DNA of 64,000 bases. Origin: Owenia fusiformis. Taxonomy: Eukaryota > Annelida > Polychaeta > Sabellida > Oweniidae. A program made the position numbers and the translations under genes. Below, piece after piece: positions 50,575 through 62,775 of the stretch. The DNA lies in assembly GCA_903813345.2 (NCBI GenBank), contig CAIIXF020000010.1, positions 4,765,169 to 4,829,168 of the forward strand, read 5' to 3'. The notes under the pieces are model-generated. The model was given only the letters and a program-made list of their open reading frames with translations. It searched no databases and had not been told where the DNA came from. How positions within the stretch are numbered: position 1 is the stretch's first letter; every line of letters begins with the position of its first letter.

Positions 50575-53500
50575 CTTGAGCAAAAATGTTAAAATAATGA
50601 CGATGATCTCATTATTCTTTGGAAATTCCTGACAAGAGTGGAATTCCCATATTATTATTAGAACTGTCTGATATATCATATTCTATGTTTGTATGCTTCG
50701 TTTTATATCATGAATTGCTTACCATGTCAACGTTTTGGCATGAATTTGGATCTTTTAATATGGAACAATTTCATTAGGATTTTGTATGAATAAAATAAAT
50801 TATGTAATAGGGAATGTAATTATCCAATTTGGTAAGAATGAGATCATTCTTTTATGATCTCATTTTTTGAAATGATGTCATCTCCTAGACAGTATAAAAA
50901 ACAGCCCATACCTTTGTCACCAGTTAGACCACAATTACAGTTCAAACACAAAGATTTTAAGAATAATTTGATTTTGAAAAAGAAACTACATTTATTTCTA
51001 GTATTTCATTCATTGGAAAGGATTGGCACTAAAAATAAGAAATAATATTCTTAGCAATTTTAGGTTTGTATACAAATATAATTTTGATAAACATGATCAA
51101 TACTTAATTCCAGCTTCAATCTCTTATACATTTCTTGGCTCATCTACTGTTTCAATGATGATGAAGATGATCTAAGCAATTTTTCAGATTGCCAATAAGG
51201 CAACACAGAACATGTACTGTAAGCAAAAAATAATTATTAGACATATTGTTGTTATTCTACACTAAAACTAAAACTTGAAATTTTCTATAAAAACTAAAAT
51301 TTAAATACTAAAAAGTAAAAATGTATCAATTCTCGGGAATTACATGTGCTAAAATACAATCACAAAGAACAAAATAGAATACAAGTAAATGTCAAAACTC
51401 TATTAAAATAAATGAGACCAAGCATTGCAATAGAATTTCCATGAATGGTTCAATTTGATCCTGCATGCTATTTCTGCGTGAAAAGTTCCATAATAGGCCA
51501 GACTTGTTTACCTGTGGTTTGAGACCTTGTAATTTTAAGCCCTACTTGAGAAAAACTAGGCCATGTCAAAATCCGGTTCTTATAGAGTTTATAAATACTG
51601 TACTCCCAGTATTTTCATCTGCGATTTAATATCGTACAATTCACGATGGTGGTAAAATCGTGAAAATTGCTACAAATACCCGGGGCAATATAAAATTAGG
51701 TCGACATGATTATTAAGTGTTTTGTCACCCTAATTTCTTTTTTGGTAATTCTTAAGGAAGAAAACATAATTCACTGTAAATGAGAAAGTATTGTTTAAAT
51801 ATGGGTAATCCTTTATCACTCAAACAGTTTATGAAAGTAATTTTTAAAATATTTTTTGACTAACAAGGAACCTAGGCGCCAAGCTTAACATGTGGTAAGG
51901 TTATATTGGAAGTATAGTTAAAGATCTGAATTGATTATTTTGTTGGTTTAGTTGTGTTATATAAGATTTTCTTGTTGACACAATGCATCTAGGGTAACTA
52001 TTCAAATAAACTCAACTGTGAAATATGTATTGTACTTTTAAATTGGACTAGCTTATATTTGAGCTGCATGTACAGATCCGCTTTTGGTTCAAGCCAAGAG
52101 GTGAATACACTCGATCCATGCCAGCCAACCTTCTTTCTCTTAGAAGGAAAATACGTTCTTTCCAGAGAAACATCCCAATAATTGCAGTAAAAGTAGCTTG
52201 ATAAACATTTAGGAGTTGAAAACCTAAAAGAACCTTGTTAACTGTCTTAATCATATCAAAAATCCAAAATTAAAATTCAAAATTACAAAATAAACATCTT
52301 AAAAAGAACCTGTCATCATATCTTTGAAACTTATTACACGCAGAAGAATGTTTGAAATCTTCTGAAAAGAATGTGTTAATTACCTTTAGAATTTTAGAGT
52401 ACCGACATGTTCTTTGAGATGATTGTGAAATTGTGAAATTTTATTAAACTTATATGGTTGATATGAGTTGTACTCATTTTTAAATATACGATTGTTTCAT
52501 CTTATCTTCATGAAATGACAACAAACACGACCTTCATTGAGTTAATTGCAGAGTTGAAATGTAGAAAATTATCTGTTCTGATATTGCAGTCTGGTAGTTT
52601 AAACTGTAAAATGGATAAATAGACATGATTATACAGATGCAATATATGAAATATCACATTATCGGATTTCTAGTTGCGAATGGAATTTAATTAGAATCAT
52701 TGTGTGAGCCCCAGCTAAAAGCCATGATAGCTAATGCTATAGAATTATCTATATCAATTTATTACAGAGATCTGTTATAATTGATTGATCTAACTTGGTC
52801 AAGGATACCTCGCTCATTCCGTATCATACTCATGTATAATCTGAGAGATCATAACCTTCCCATCAATTTCCTTCTAGAAGCATTCTTTTGCAAGAAAGAG
52901 ATGGTCTGAGTATCAGAATGCTCTTCTATGGATATAGGGATATCAACCAATGAGTTCATCCATTCATAACTCTTAAGTACGCATATTTTTAAGAAAACAT
53001 CATAACTAGATGTATGCAAATTGCAAAGAGACAACATTAGGCAGCAAAGAAATGTTGAAAATCATTTATCGAGGACTTCATCAAAATATGATTTCGAACA
53101 TTTTTAAATTGATATGAACAATTCTTCAAAAAATCTTGCCAACGTTTTCCTTTCAAACCTAATTTTGTTTTCTGAAAAGAGATTTGAGATATCTGATCTG
53201 ATAAAGAGTTATTTAAGGTTTAATTGAGAAACTAAAATTGACCTAATTTATTATAATTGAAAGTGACATTCCCTTTTACAAGTTTTTTGTACATTTATTC
53301 TATAAATTCAAGGTCAGTACTTAACAAGTTGCTCCTTCATTATGCAAAACTGTGGTATTTCCCTCACTTGTCAGTTCTTTTTTGCCACGTGCCTATAGCG
53401 TGATTCAATATGTTTCTTTTGTTCAAATATCAATGAAATGATACACTGGTATATAAATTCAATACGTGATATAATGTCCCAGCTTCAGTCATACGGTTGT

Positions 53501-56003
53501 TAAGCCGAAGTGTCTCATTTATAAATTAAAAATTGTTGGTATTTGAATAGCGAATTACTACAATATAGTGGTATAATTTTGCACAGCTGCATGTATATTT
53601 TTGTTGCCTGGATTCTACCTAGGAATAACGTTCATAAATTATTTTACACTTGAAATTTTAAGTTTCATGCTGATAGTGTGGGGACTAAAATTAGAAGAAA
53701 GCTTTGGAGACAACCCAGGGATCTCCCTAACCTGAAATCATTTGCAGGATATAGTGCCTCTGATTAATTCATAACTACCAGATCTGCCTCTAATAAATTA
53801 GTTAAGCAATGTTGCACTAAAACTGTAAACTCAGTCAAGATAAAAATCCTCATAAATTATTACGCTGGTATATATTTAAAGTACACACACATACAGCGAG
53901 TGATCTCTGGGTCATCTATCACCACTTGCTGCATCCATAGAAAGTCTGAAAACTGCATGCTACCCTCTTGAAAATCTGCAAAATTTCATGCCAAATCTGT
54001 TTATTCCATGTCAAAAGAATTAAGTAGATTTGCTAAAGCAAGTAGAATTAAGATTAGCATCCTGTTGCGATAAAAAATCTGGTAAAGCTCACAGTAGGCC
54101 GGTATTGGGTGAGTACATGTAGGGTATGTTAGATAATAAGTTAGGTTTATGTAATGTTGATGATAGTAGGAGCAGCATGAGATTGAGATGAGACTTTTTG
54201 TACTGAAATCCAACTGTCTTCAAAAAAATGTAAAATACTGACAATATGAAAATGTTCACATTGCATACTTTTCCAGAACTTTGCACAAGTTTAACTAGGC
54301 ATATTTTTGAAATAGGATATGATGAATTAGTGAAAACTGGAAACCAGGCTGACGGTTTGACCTCATAAATCAGCTTGAGGGCTGCATCTAGATCTAGGTT
54401 AGTTAATAGAAGTCATAAACTATAGCCATGATAGACTGCAAGTATGAGAACAAATAGGTGAAATTATCAATCGCAATGGAGACTAGACAGCTTTGCACAT
54501 TAATTAAGAGAAGAATGCATTTTCAACATGAGAACCGCATGCAATAAACGTAAAGACATAAAAAGAGGTCCATGATAAGTTTTTCCTGAGACAATTTACG
54601 TTGATGAGTACAAAAAGTTAAAATCAATGTTAGGTAATACAGTACTGTGTATTACATGTACTTAATACTTATATGATATTATATATAAATGTGCATGCTG
54701 GTTATTAACCTTGAAAGTCACCGGCAAGGTTATGTATAATTCATATGGCATGATGTTGTGACCCTGGATGTCAAGCAGCTGTTTTTCATATATTATATGT
54801 AGCATCATTTGGCTATTCATTGCCATTTTAGTTGCTAGAGCTAGTACAGTCAGAACGAAGGTCTGTTAATTTTCAGTTTAATTCAAATTTACAACTTGGA
54901 AACCACAAACCACAAAGTCCAGGGTATAAGATATAAATGTGGTAAGTTAGAACATCATATGTAACTTTGGGCAGTATGTTGAGACAGACATATGTAAACA
55001 AGCGCCATTGAATATATAATTGCCAGATTGATTTGAATAAAGGTATAAAGCTTATGGCCAAGTTTATATTGTTGTACTTTAGTGCAGGTGTCACTCGATG
55101 AAAAACTGGGCCTTTGTACAATAAAGATAACACATTGAAGGTCACTGAATTTAGAATTTAGTGGTCTTCTATTTCATTACAATTTTGGGAACAGTCAACA
55201 ATAATATAGAGTTTGTCGCAAGAAAGGAGATGCGAAAGAGTATTAGTGAATTTTGAATCCTGGATTAAATTTTCATTTATGAGATATATTATAGTGATAT
55301 CATATACCACAACACATGTTTATTAAATTAACTGACATCATTACGAAAAGTACTGATTAATAAAGGTAGGATTTCAATAACATTTTGATAACAAGGTTAT
55401 TTTGGATTTCTTTGCTAAATTAAGCTACAATGATTTATCGAAGAATATACAAACATATTATTGCAGATAACAAACTTTTGGATATTTAAATAGTTTTTTT
55501 TGTTTGATATGGGAGTGGCTGAAATCATGAAGATACCAATTTCAATGATTTTTCTCATATTTTTTAGTGGGTGTAAGCTTATTTTCAAATAAAAATTAAT
55601 TATGTTATGTTAAGAATTCATATGTAGCCTCCAGAAAAATTCTCGCCCACAACCAAACAAGAACGAAATGCATTGACATTCTTGAATGTGACAAGATACA
55701 ACCCTAGAAAAGCAATAATGTTTGACATTTATTGCGAAGCTTCTAATGACACTGATAAACGTCATCTCTATATATAGTGTCATTGCCACATAGACTTGCG
55801 TTGATCCGGCTGATGATAAAGTGCTTTCAAAATCGATATTGCATATTTGAAATATTTTTACAGTGATATATGTGAGTTTAGGTACTTTATTTGTTTCAAT
55901 TCATTAATGACCTCCTGGTATTGATTTTGCATGATTGATGACTTTGTGTATATTTCAGTTTTCAGTGCATATGGAATTAAATATGTTATTTTGATTGTTT
56001 CAG

Positions 56004-56085
56004 AGATGTAGAGCGAGTAGGGCGTCTAAGTACGCTGGTGACAGTATAAGCAGATGGAAAAAAATAACAAAGGCTGCTACAAGTT
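56004..56085 (+). other. Predicted 5' UTR of the F-box gene
   Basis: Begins after a pyrimidine-rich TTGATTGTTTCAG acceptor and contains an in-frame stop before the chosen start codon. Confidence 0.5.
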
Positions 56086-57429
56086 ATGAACTGGAATCAA
56101 ATGCTTCAAACAATGAGCTACCACCTTCGGGGAGCGAAGAAAAATAAAATCCACACCACCGAGGGGCCGGACATGGGAGCTGCATTTAGAAAGTCAGGGT
56201 GGAATGCGAAAAAACCAAGAACTGAACCTGCCCATAATGGTCCAATCATATGGGACCCTAAAAACACTTTGCCAGGATCGTTAAGGGTAAAACCAAAACA
56301 AAAACTTTCCACCAAGTCAAAAAAATCACAATCCAAAGTGAAAAAAAATGGACACAGAAAAATAAAATCTGAAGAGGTGTTCCCTTTCTCACAGTTGCCT
56401 AGCAACTGCAAATTGAAAATCTTGTCTTATTTGGGGGAGAGTGATCGCGGTGCTGCAGGTCAAGTGTGCCGGGAATGGAACATTTTGATCAAGTCATCAG
56501 GGATATGGGACACTATTAACTTCACCACATTCCCTTTGTGCACAAACCCAGGGAAGACGCATGAATGTTCGCATGAATGCTACCAAAAATATATGACACG
56601 GGTGAAAAACTACATGACGTACTTAGGTTATATCCAGCCAGCCATGAAAAAATTGCAGTTTGACTTTGACATTGGAGACAAAGAGGATGGGTGGCTAACT
56701 TGCCTAGAGCGGTTCCTGATGAACTGTCAAGGAGATAAACTCCTGTATGCCCGTATGAATTGGAAGGAAACACCGGTGAAGCCGTTTTGTGTAGATGGGT
56801 TTGCATGGAGCTCTAGGGAGTACAATGAAATGGTACATAGACATCGCCACCGTCAACGAGATTTCATTCAGTTTCTCGAACTATTCGTCAATGTTGCTCC
56901 CAATGTAAAGCAATTAATGGTGCCTTTTGATTGGTCGTTCAGGTCAATTTACTTGCTGAGTAAGTTGCATCAGCTCGAGACATTAATCCTTGAAAGATAC
57001 TTTGTCTTCCACACTCTAAATCAAAATGCATTAGATGAACTGTTGCGGGTAATGCCAAAAGTGCGAAAGCTTGTACTGGAAGTTTGGTGTCCTTCTGGGA
57101 GAGGACTAGAGCTCTATCGTATGAGCTCTAACTCGATTGAAACCTTGGACATTTCGCAATCTCGAGGTTTCTACCTGAAAAGTGTCAACCTTCCAAATAT
57201 GGTATCGTTTAGGGCGACACGTCACCCATGGAATGGACCTCTTGTTTCACCTGAACACATCAATCTCCCATGTTTGTATAAGGTGCTTGTTCAGGGCGCC
57301 CCAAAACTCCGACAATTCAATGATCTCATCCTAACTGAAGATTGGCGGCAGTCTTCCTGCCCAAAACTGGAAGAACTTTTAAAAACTGTGTGTTCTTGCA
57401 GAAACCACAAGCAAGGTTGGTCTATGTAA
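56086..57429 (+). CDS. F-box protein with leucine-rich C-terminal region
   Basis: Probable substrate-recognition subunit of an SCF (SKP1-CUL1) ubiquitin ligase, inferred from the F-box. A 447-residue single coding exon. The first 95 residues are basic and probably disordered (KPKQKLSTKSKKSQSKVKK). An F-box follows at about 99-146: FPFSQLPSNCKLKILSYLGE, then VCREWN and GIWDTINF. The remainder is Leu/Val-rich with LRR-like spacing (LETLILERY, VRKLVLEVW, IETLDIS), as in FBXO33/FBXO39-type proteins; I cannot name the orthologue. The start was chosen because an in-frame TAA lies 21 bp upstream (56065-56067); Met6 and Met10 are alternatives. A splice acceptor at 56003 suggests an upstream non-coding exon. 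AATAAA lies at 57456-57461, shortly after the stop. Confidence 0.88.
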   Translation: MNWNQMLQTMSYHLRGAKKNKIHTTEGPDMGAAFRKSGWNAKKPRTEPAHNGPIIWDPKNTLPGSLRVKPKQKLSTKSKKSQSKVKKNGHRKIKSEEVFPFSQLPSNCKLKILSYLGESDRGAAGQVCREWNILIKSSGIWDTINFTTFPLCTNPGKTHECSHECYQKYMTRVKNYMTYLGYIQPAMKKLQFDFDIGDKEDGWLTCLERFLMNCQGDKLLYARMNWKETPVKPFCVDGFAWSSREYNEMVHRHRHRQRDFIQFLELFVNVAPNVKQLMVPFDWSFRSIYLLSKLHQLETLILERYFVFHTLNQNALDELLRVMPKVRKLVLEVWCPSGRGLELYRMSSNSIETLDISQSRGFYLKSVNLPNMVSFRATRHPWNGPLVSPEHINLPCLYKVLVQGAPKLRQFNDLILTEDWRQSSCPKLEELLKTVCSCRNHKQGWSM

Positions 57430-57455
57430 ATTTAGAAACTTAAACTTGTATTTTG

Positions 57456-57461
57456 AATAAA
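57456..57461 (+). terminator. Poly(A) signal AATAAA after the F-box gene
   Basis: Canonical hexamer 27 bp past the stop codon. This gives a very short 3' UTR, so a more distal site may also be used. Confidence 0.45.
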
Positions 57462-58245
57462 TATGTTACAATGTGATCTAAATGAACAAGTTTATTCAAA
57501 ATACATTGGTTTGGTTTGGTTTGAGTATTTGCTAACAGTATGGTGATAATAACTTAAACATGTGTACTTAATTCTGCGTACTATTCTCATGCCCATATTG
57601 CATGCCTTTACTCTTAAAATAGCATGGAAAAGAATCATCAATGATGAAAACATAAACATGTACATTAAAGGGACATTCCTTGTGAGCCCATTTCTGTCTT
57701 GATATGGTTGTTTTAATCAAAAAGGTAGCAATGGGCTTGCAAGGATGCTCTTTAAAGTCAAAACTCATATTTAGAAACTCCTGCATTTGTAAATCAAGGA
57801 CTGGTTATTGATGTGCCTAGAGTGTAATCACACGTATCCAACTGATTTTGTAACAGATGACCAACTTATCTCAATTCTTGTTTCTTTACATATAAATGAC
57901 TATTACGGCTTATGACTAATCACATCTTTGGCTCAGATTTGATTTATGTATTTTTGGCTTGGCTAAGATTTTGTACATACGTGACAGTATTCAAGTAATG
58001 TTATTGATTATTTGAGCCAGTAGTACCTCGAGAACTGAAAAATGCACAGAATTCATAATCAGGGTTTCATCAACTTTTTAAGTACATGTATCATTATATC
58101 ATGCATTGTGTGTTTTGGAAATCATGAAGGTTATGCCATTCAGAATATTCTAGTTTCATGCCAGTTCTGAAGACTGATATCAGAAAAAGTTTCTATTTCC
58201 CGTTTTCTGGCCTCTTTAAATGTTGATAACAACTATTAAAAAATA

Positions 58246-58860
58246 CAGGGTGTCCATAAGGGGCGGGGTCAAAATATCGATGTTCATATGGAGACGAAAG
58301 TACTTTCGCGAGGGGGGAGGGGGTTTTTGGGCACTTTCGTTGACCAAAAAAACATCGATAATTCGGATCTGATATACAAAAAATAATTGCCCCGGACTTA
58401 CCCACTTTTTCTGGCGCTATGTTCTGATAAAAAGGCTTGTTTTCAATAGTTCGTGAGCTTTTTTGTGTGATAAGTCCAAAATATCGGTAGATAAAGACGA
58501 TAATTCGATCATTTTTCAAATAAATTCCGTACTTTTCCCTCCTCCTTTTGAAGAGTTCAATGCAGTTAAATTGCGAACGTGTGTTAATTCACCGTAATAA
58601 TAACCCGTCAAATATGATACGATTATGCCTCTCATTTCACTTTTCGATTTGACTTTTCTATCAGGTAATAGTCACTGAAAATCAATGTTTTTTTTGAAGT
58701 GACCTAAGCTTTCGTCTAGAGGGGGGGTGGGGGGGTTGTTGTCCAAACGAAATTACTTTCGTCTCCATATGAACATTGATATTTTGACCCCGCCCCTAAT
58801 GTCTTTTTACAATGATGATACAAAGTCTGTGTAAAGTGTAAATAGACTATGGACACCCTG
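58246..58860. mobile_element. TA-flanked CAGGGTGTCC TIR element
   Basis: Ends CAGGGTGTCCATA and TATGGACACCCTG are exact inverses with TA outside (58244-58245, 58861-58862). A second long inverted block follows: GGGGCGGGGTCAAAATATCG, then ATGTTCATATGGAGACGAAA, and its counterpart at about 58750-58797. 615 bp, non-autonomous Tc1/mariner-type. Confidence 0.85.
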
Positions 58861-61562
58861 TATTATCATTATTTGGATTCCTCTATTCAATAGTTTGTTC
58901 AGTAAATTAAATACAATTACAAACTTTATCTGTCTCACATCACGGTCATTTTATAATTGAATCTTGCTGACAGATGATGAGCCTGCATTAATTATGTTAG
59001 GCCTTTAAAGTACACTTGATCCACTATGTACTAAAGATGGCTTTCTAAAGTTCAGGGACTCGGCAATGTGTTTGTGCAGTGATGCTCAGACCATCTTTTG
59101 CTCAGTCGCTTGGCCTTCAGTCTGACTGATGGGAGTCGAGTGAGCGAAGAGGTGCCCAGACCCCTTAATCATGTGTTATATGTTAAGAAACAATGTTGTA
59201 TCCAGTCAATAGAAAACCTCTATCTTTACTTTAAGTATACTGCCAACATTAATTATTCTATGACAAGTAGGTTAAATATTATGCAAGGTCAGTAGTTTCT
59301 AATGTGAGACATTATTATGTAAGGCCAGTATGTTTCTTAAATGAATTGGACATGAAACCACATAGTTAATGCTTAAAATACTGAAATTTGATTCAATTCA
59401 ATTCTTATTTAGAGAGGAACTCCTAAAATTAACATGAATGTGAAATTTCAAGGCCATGAGATATACATTATTGCATATAGCTGGTGCCTTGTTTTATTTC
59501 ATTTTATTTCAATCCAAAGTACCAAGCATGTTTTGTGGTTTCACTTTTCCATTCCTTTTCACTCTAAGCAAAAGACAAACACACCTCATATTTTCATACA
59601 ATTTTGAGTGTCAACCTGTTCCTGAATGGCTACTTCTTTTCTAAAAATAAAAGGTTGTTTTGACATTTTACAATAAGCTTTGACAGGAGACCTATATTTA
59701 CTCTTATTTTGTAACTAACTTGAATGGAGGGGTTAAAAATACAGTGTATTCCTTCAGTCATGTAATACGTTGATGGATCAAGATCGGTGTCAAAGGGTTA
59801 CCTAGATTTTACTTTCAAAAGAAACCCTGAACACGTGAATTACCATCAGTGTGTTTTTATGATATGCATTATTAACGCTGGTCCTTGTAAGGTTTTCATT
59901 CTTGAAATATGATATTTTTGTCAGCATGTTGTGAACTTTGTGGAATTTTCCTTGGTGGATAGGATATTAAATTATTAATAATAATATTATTTAATCATCA
60001 ATAAAAAAAATGCTCTTTAACATGCACTATTGCACTTACATGTGGCCTGCCAATTATTTTTTTATGAGTTCTGCCAAATATTATTTTATTTGAGAGTTAA
60101 ACAAATTTGCGATATAAAGTTGATGAATCCTGATTCAATATGTAATAATTGTGATATTATAGGGTATTATTGTATATATAGTTCTAGCCTTGCTTACAGT
60201 GCTAGCTACATTATACTGTTAAATGGCACAACTTATGTACAAAATAGCACCATGATTGTGCTATTTGATTGTGCTAAAAAAGATTAGTCACAAATGTGCA
60301 TTTGTATTTTCCTACGTGTATTTTATCCACATACCCGGTAACATATAGGCAATATTATATTTGTATACTATGTTTTTAATGAGATAAACAATCGTACAGT
60401 TCAATGTATGATAACTTAAGATATATGTATGTTTTGTATTTTGCGAATAATATGGCAGGGAATTGTAGAGCTGTATAAAGAGACAGTCATGTAATAACTT
60501 ACCATGTAGGAGGTACATCATGCATGTTTTTACACCCTACATGTGCATAGCATTCACGTTAATGTAATACGGGTGTACCTTTAGTTATGGCATGCTTGTA
60601 GTCCCGCATTCAGACGCTGACCCCAATCAACTCATGCAACAAGAGAAGATAGGGGAGCTGTAGAGTCTTAATGCAAGATTATAGCATGTACGTGCACCCC
60701 AAAGTTCGTCAAACCTTGCACCAGAATGTCAAGAAAATATGTATATTAGCAGCATACAAGTATTATGCCATGTATCGGTATACCAAGTATGCCTTGAGGG
60801 TGATATAAATTGATTTTAGGCAATTTGCAAAATTCTATTTTGTTTATTTAGAACTGTCCAGCAGTTTAGATATATATTATATATAAATCATTATATACTG
60901 TAAGTACTATATATATAACATAATTCTGTACCACTTCAGTTGGTATTCATCTTTGGAATAAAAATACTGTTAAAACTTAGATTGATGCAGTGAAAATTGT
61001 ATAGTGTCAAGATATAGCCTTTTTAAATAGGTGAGCGATTTTTCAGAATTTTGTTCATCATCAATCCTAATTTTCACAGCATTTTTATTTGCAAGTTTAT
61101 ATTTTAGATATGTTAGATTTGTGCAGTTCGTGTACTGACCTCATTTACTGACATATCATTTATAATTGAAAATGACATTTTAGTTGTATTTCAATAAGTC
61201 ATATGCTTATAAATGTTAAACATTTAATTAGAAAATAGATTTTCTATTTTTAAAGTTAGGTTGCACAGAAATAATTGATATAATTTTGATTAAAATTGAT
61301 TTTCTTTTTATCAGATAATGAAAGTATGCATGATAAATTGATATAAAATGTGGATTAAAAGATTTATTTTATCACAAAAAATGTGTTTTATTTCCATCAG
61401 TTGTATTATGAATATAGGGAAGTACAAATATCTCTCTTTTGCCTGCCAAAGTTTATTATTTGAAAAAGCCAAATATTTGAAGATAGACAGGCAGATGCTC
61501 AAGTTTCAAATCGTAGCATTTTCCCGCTCTTAACTGAGAAGATAGACATGCAACTTCTTAAA

Positions 61563-61620
61563 CATTTCCCCGCTCTTAACTGCACATAGGGGGTGATGGT
61601 ATTATATATAAGAGCGGGGA
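61563..61620. repeat. Hairpin CCCCGCTCTTA / TAAGAGCGGGG
   Basis: Perfect 11-bp arms about 35 bp apart. A third partial copy, CCCGCTCTTAACTG, lies at about 61522. Confidence 0.7.
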
Positions 61621-61915
61621 ATATGCTTGAAGAGTTGACAAATTGAAGTTGATGAGTGAAATGATATTACTGTATAATTGCTGATTAATCTGAGAAGATT
61701 ATTTTCCATAACTCACATTTGAAATTTTGAATTTGCTGAAAATTATGAAAAATAAGGCAATAGGCATGCAAATTGCCAAAATTACCAAATATTAAGTACC
61801 AAATATAAAGTACCAAAAATACCAGAATTTGAGGCATTTCAGAATTTCAATTGAATTTGGATGTACATGTGTCAACCTTGAGAATGTGCCTTCTCAGTGA
61901 AGTTAAGCATCACAT

Positions 61916-61971
61916 TTTAAAGGGTCTTGTCTATTATAAAAATTATTTTTACAAATGCAAGACCCTTTAAA
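61916..61971. repeat. Perfect 14-bp hairpin
   Basis: TTTAAAGGGTCTTG (61916-61929) and its exact complement CAAGACCCTTTAAA (61958-61971), with a 28-base AT-rich loop. Probably the ends of a tiny element. Confidence 0.85.
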
Positions 61972-62378
61972 TTGCTTTGAAGGTAGAATCAGTGCAGGTT
62001 GATTAAGTATCCGATATGTATTTCACATTGTAGTTATCAACTGATTAACAATTCAATAAATCTTGTACCAGGTGAAGCAAATGATTTTGTTTGTTGTTGA
62101 ATAGTTTCACTGATATTGACCCATTCCCCATTGATTAAATCAAGGACATCCTTGATTTAATATAAAATAGGATGGAAAGAAAGCAATTCAATTCATTGAA
62201 AAATGTCATGGATCATTGATTTTCTGCCCTATTATCCCTAAACCTCAATAGCTGCTACCAGTTTAATAGTTTGATTTAATTTCCTAATAAAATGGAGCTT
62301 TATCTCATTTGGACTAACCTCTAGTCTGTTGTTCAGGGTATCCAGAACAACACTTGCTATCAGTCAAAAAATCATATA

Positions 62379-62497
62379 CAGTGAAACCTGGAAAGTGGAA
62401 CACTTTTTAGACTTAAATGAACCTCTATAAGTAGAACACCTCCCAAGTGGAACACTTCAGAAGCACCAAATGTATTCCACTTAGACAGGTTTTACTG
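62379..62497. mobile_element. CAGTAAAACCTG MITE, copy 5
   Basis: CAGTGAAACCTG start, CAGGTTTTACTG end, TA on both flanks, with internal AAAGTGGAACACTTTTTA and GTGGAACACTTC words: the shortest well-preserved copy (119 bp). Confidence 0.85.
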
Positions 62498-62654
62498 TAC
62501 ATGTATATAAATTCTCCAGTCTTGAGCACAATGGTAAATCATAGAATTGACCACCAGTTAAATAACGGCTAACACCCAGATAAGGATTCTGCCTCATTTT
62601 ATCTTTGTACAGAATGTATTGGCAATCCTTGAAAGTCATCAGTGTTAATAGTGC

Positions 62655-62775
62655 TTTTTCTGTCACCATGAAGAAGTGGTAACATATTATAGAGCCACTT
62701 TTTGTGATGAATGTTCACCTCAATGTATTTACTGATTAGCACCAGGTGGTGACATGTCATGTTAATAATGTCTTG
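62655..62775 (+). repeat. Interspersed repeat, GGTGGTGACATG family
   Basis: TCACCATGAAGAAGTGGTAA at the left and CAGGTGGTGACATGTCATGT at the right; a diverged relative of the copies at 4369, 22908 and 25853. Confidence 0.5.

Larger units (their letters stand above)
44841..56003. other. 11-kb stretch without recognised coding sequence
   Basis: Either the first intron of the F-box gene or intergenic DNA. The acceptor-like TTGTTTCAG before 56004 favours an intron. It holds TIR elements at 45763-46656, 47457-47672, 48813-49252 and 49865-50574, and small hairpins at 45295-45355 and 48327-48390. Between about 50600 and 55950 I see only AT-rich sequence with no repeat or domain I can name. Confidence 0.55.

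Noticed and set aside
49869-50579. Two nearly identical short ORFs on opposite strands
   Set aside because: They are the two arms of a foldback element, not genes.
56118-56806. Minus-strand ORFs opposite the F-box gene
   Set aside because: Antisense shadows without any domain.
58193-58519. 108-codon minus-strand ORF
   Set aside because: Lies across a TIR element end and has no domain.
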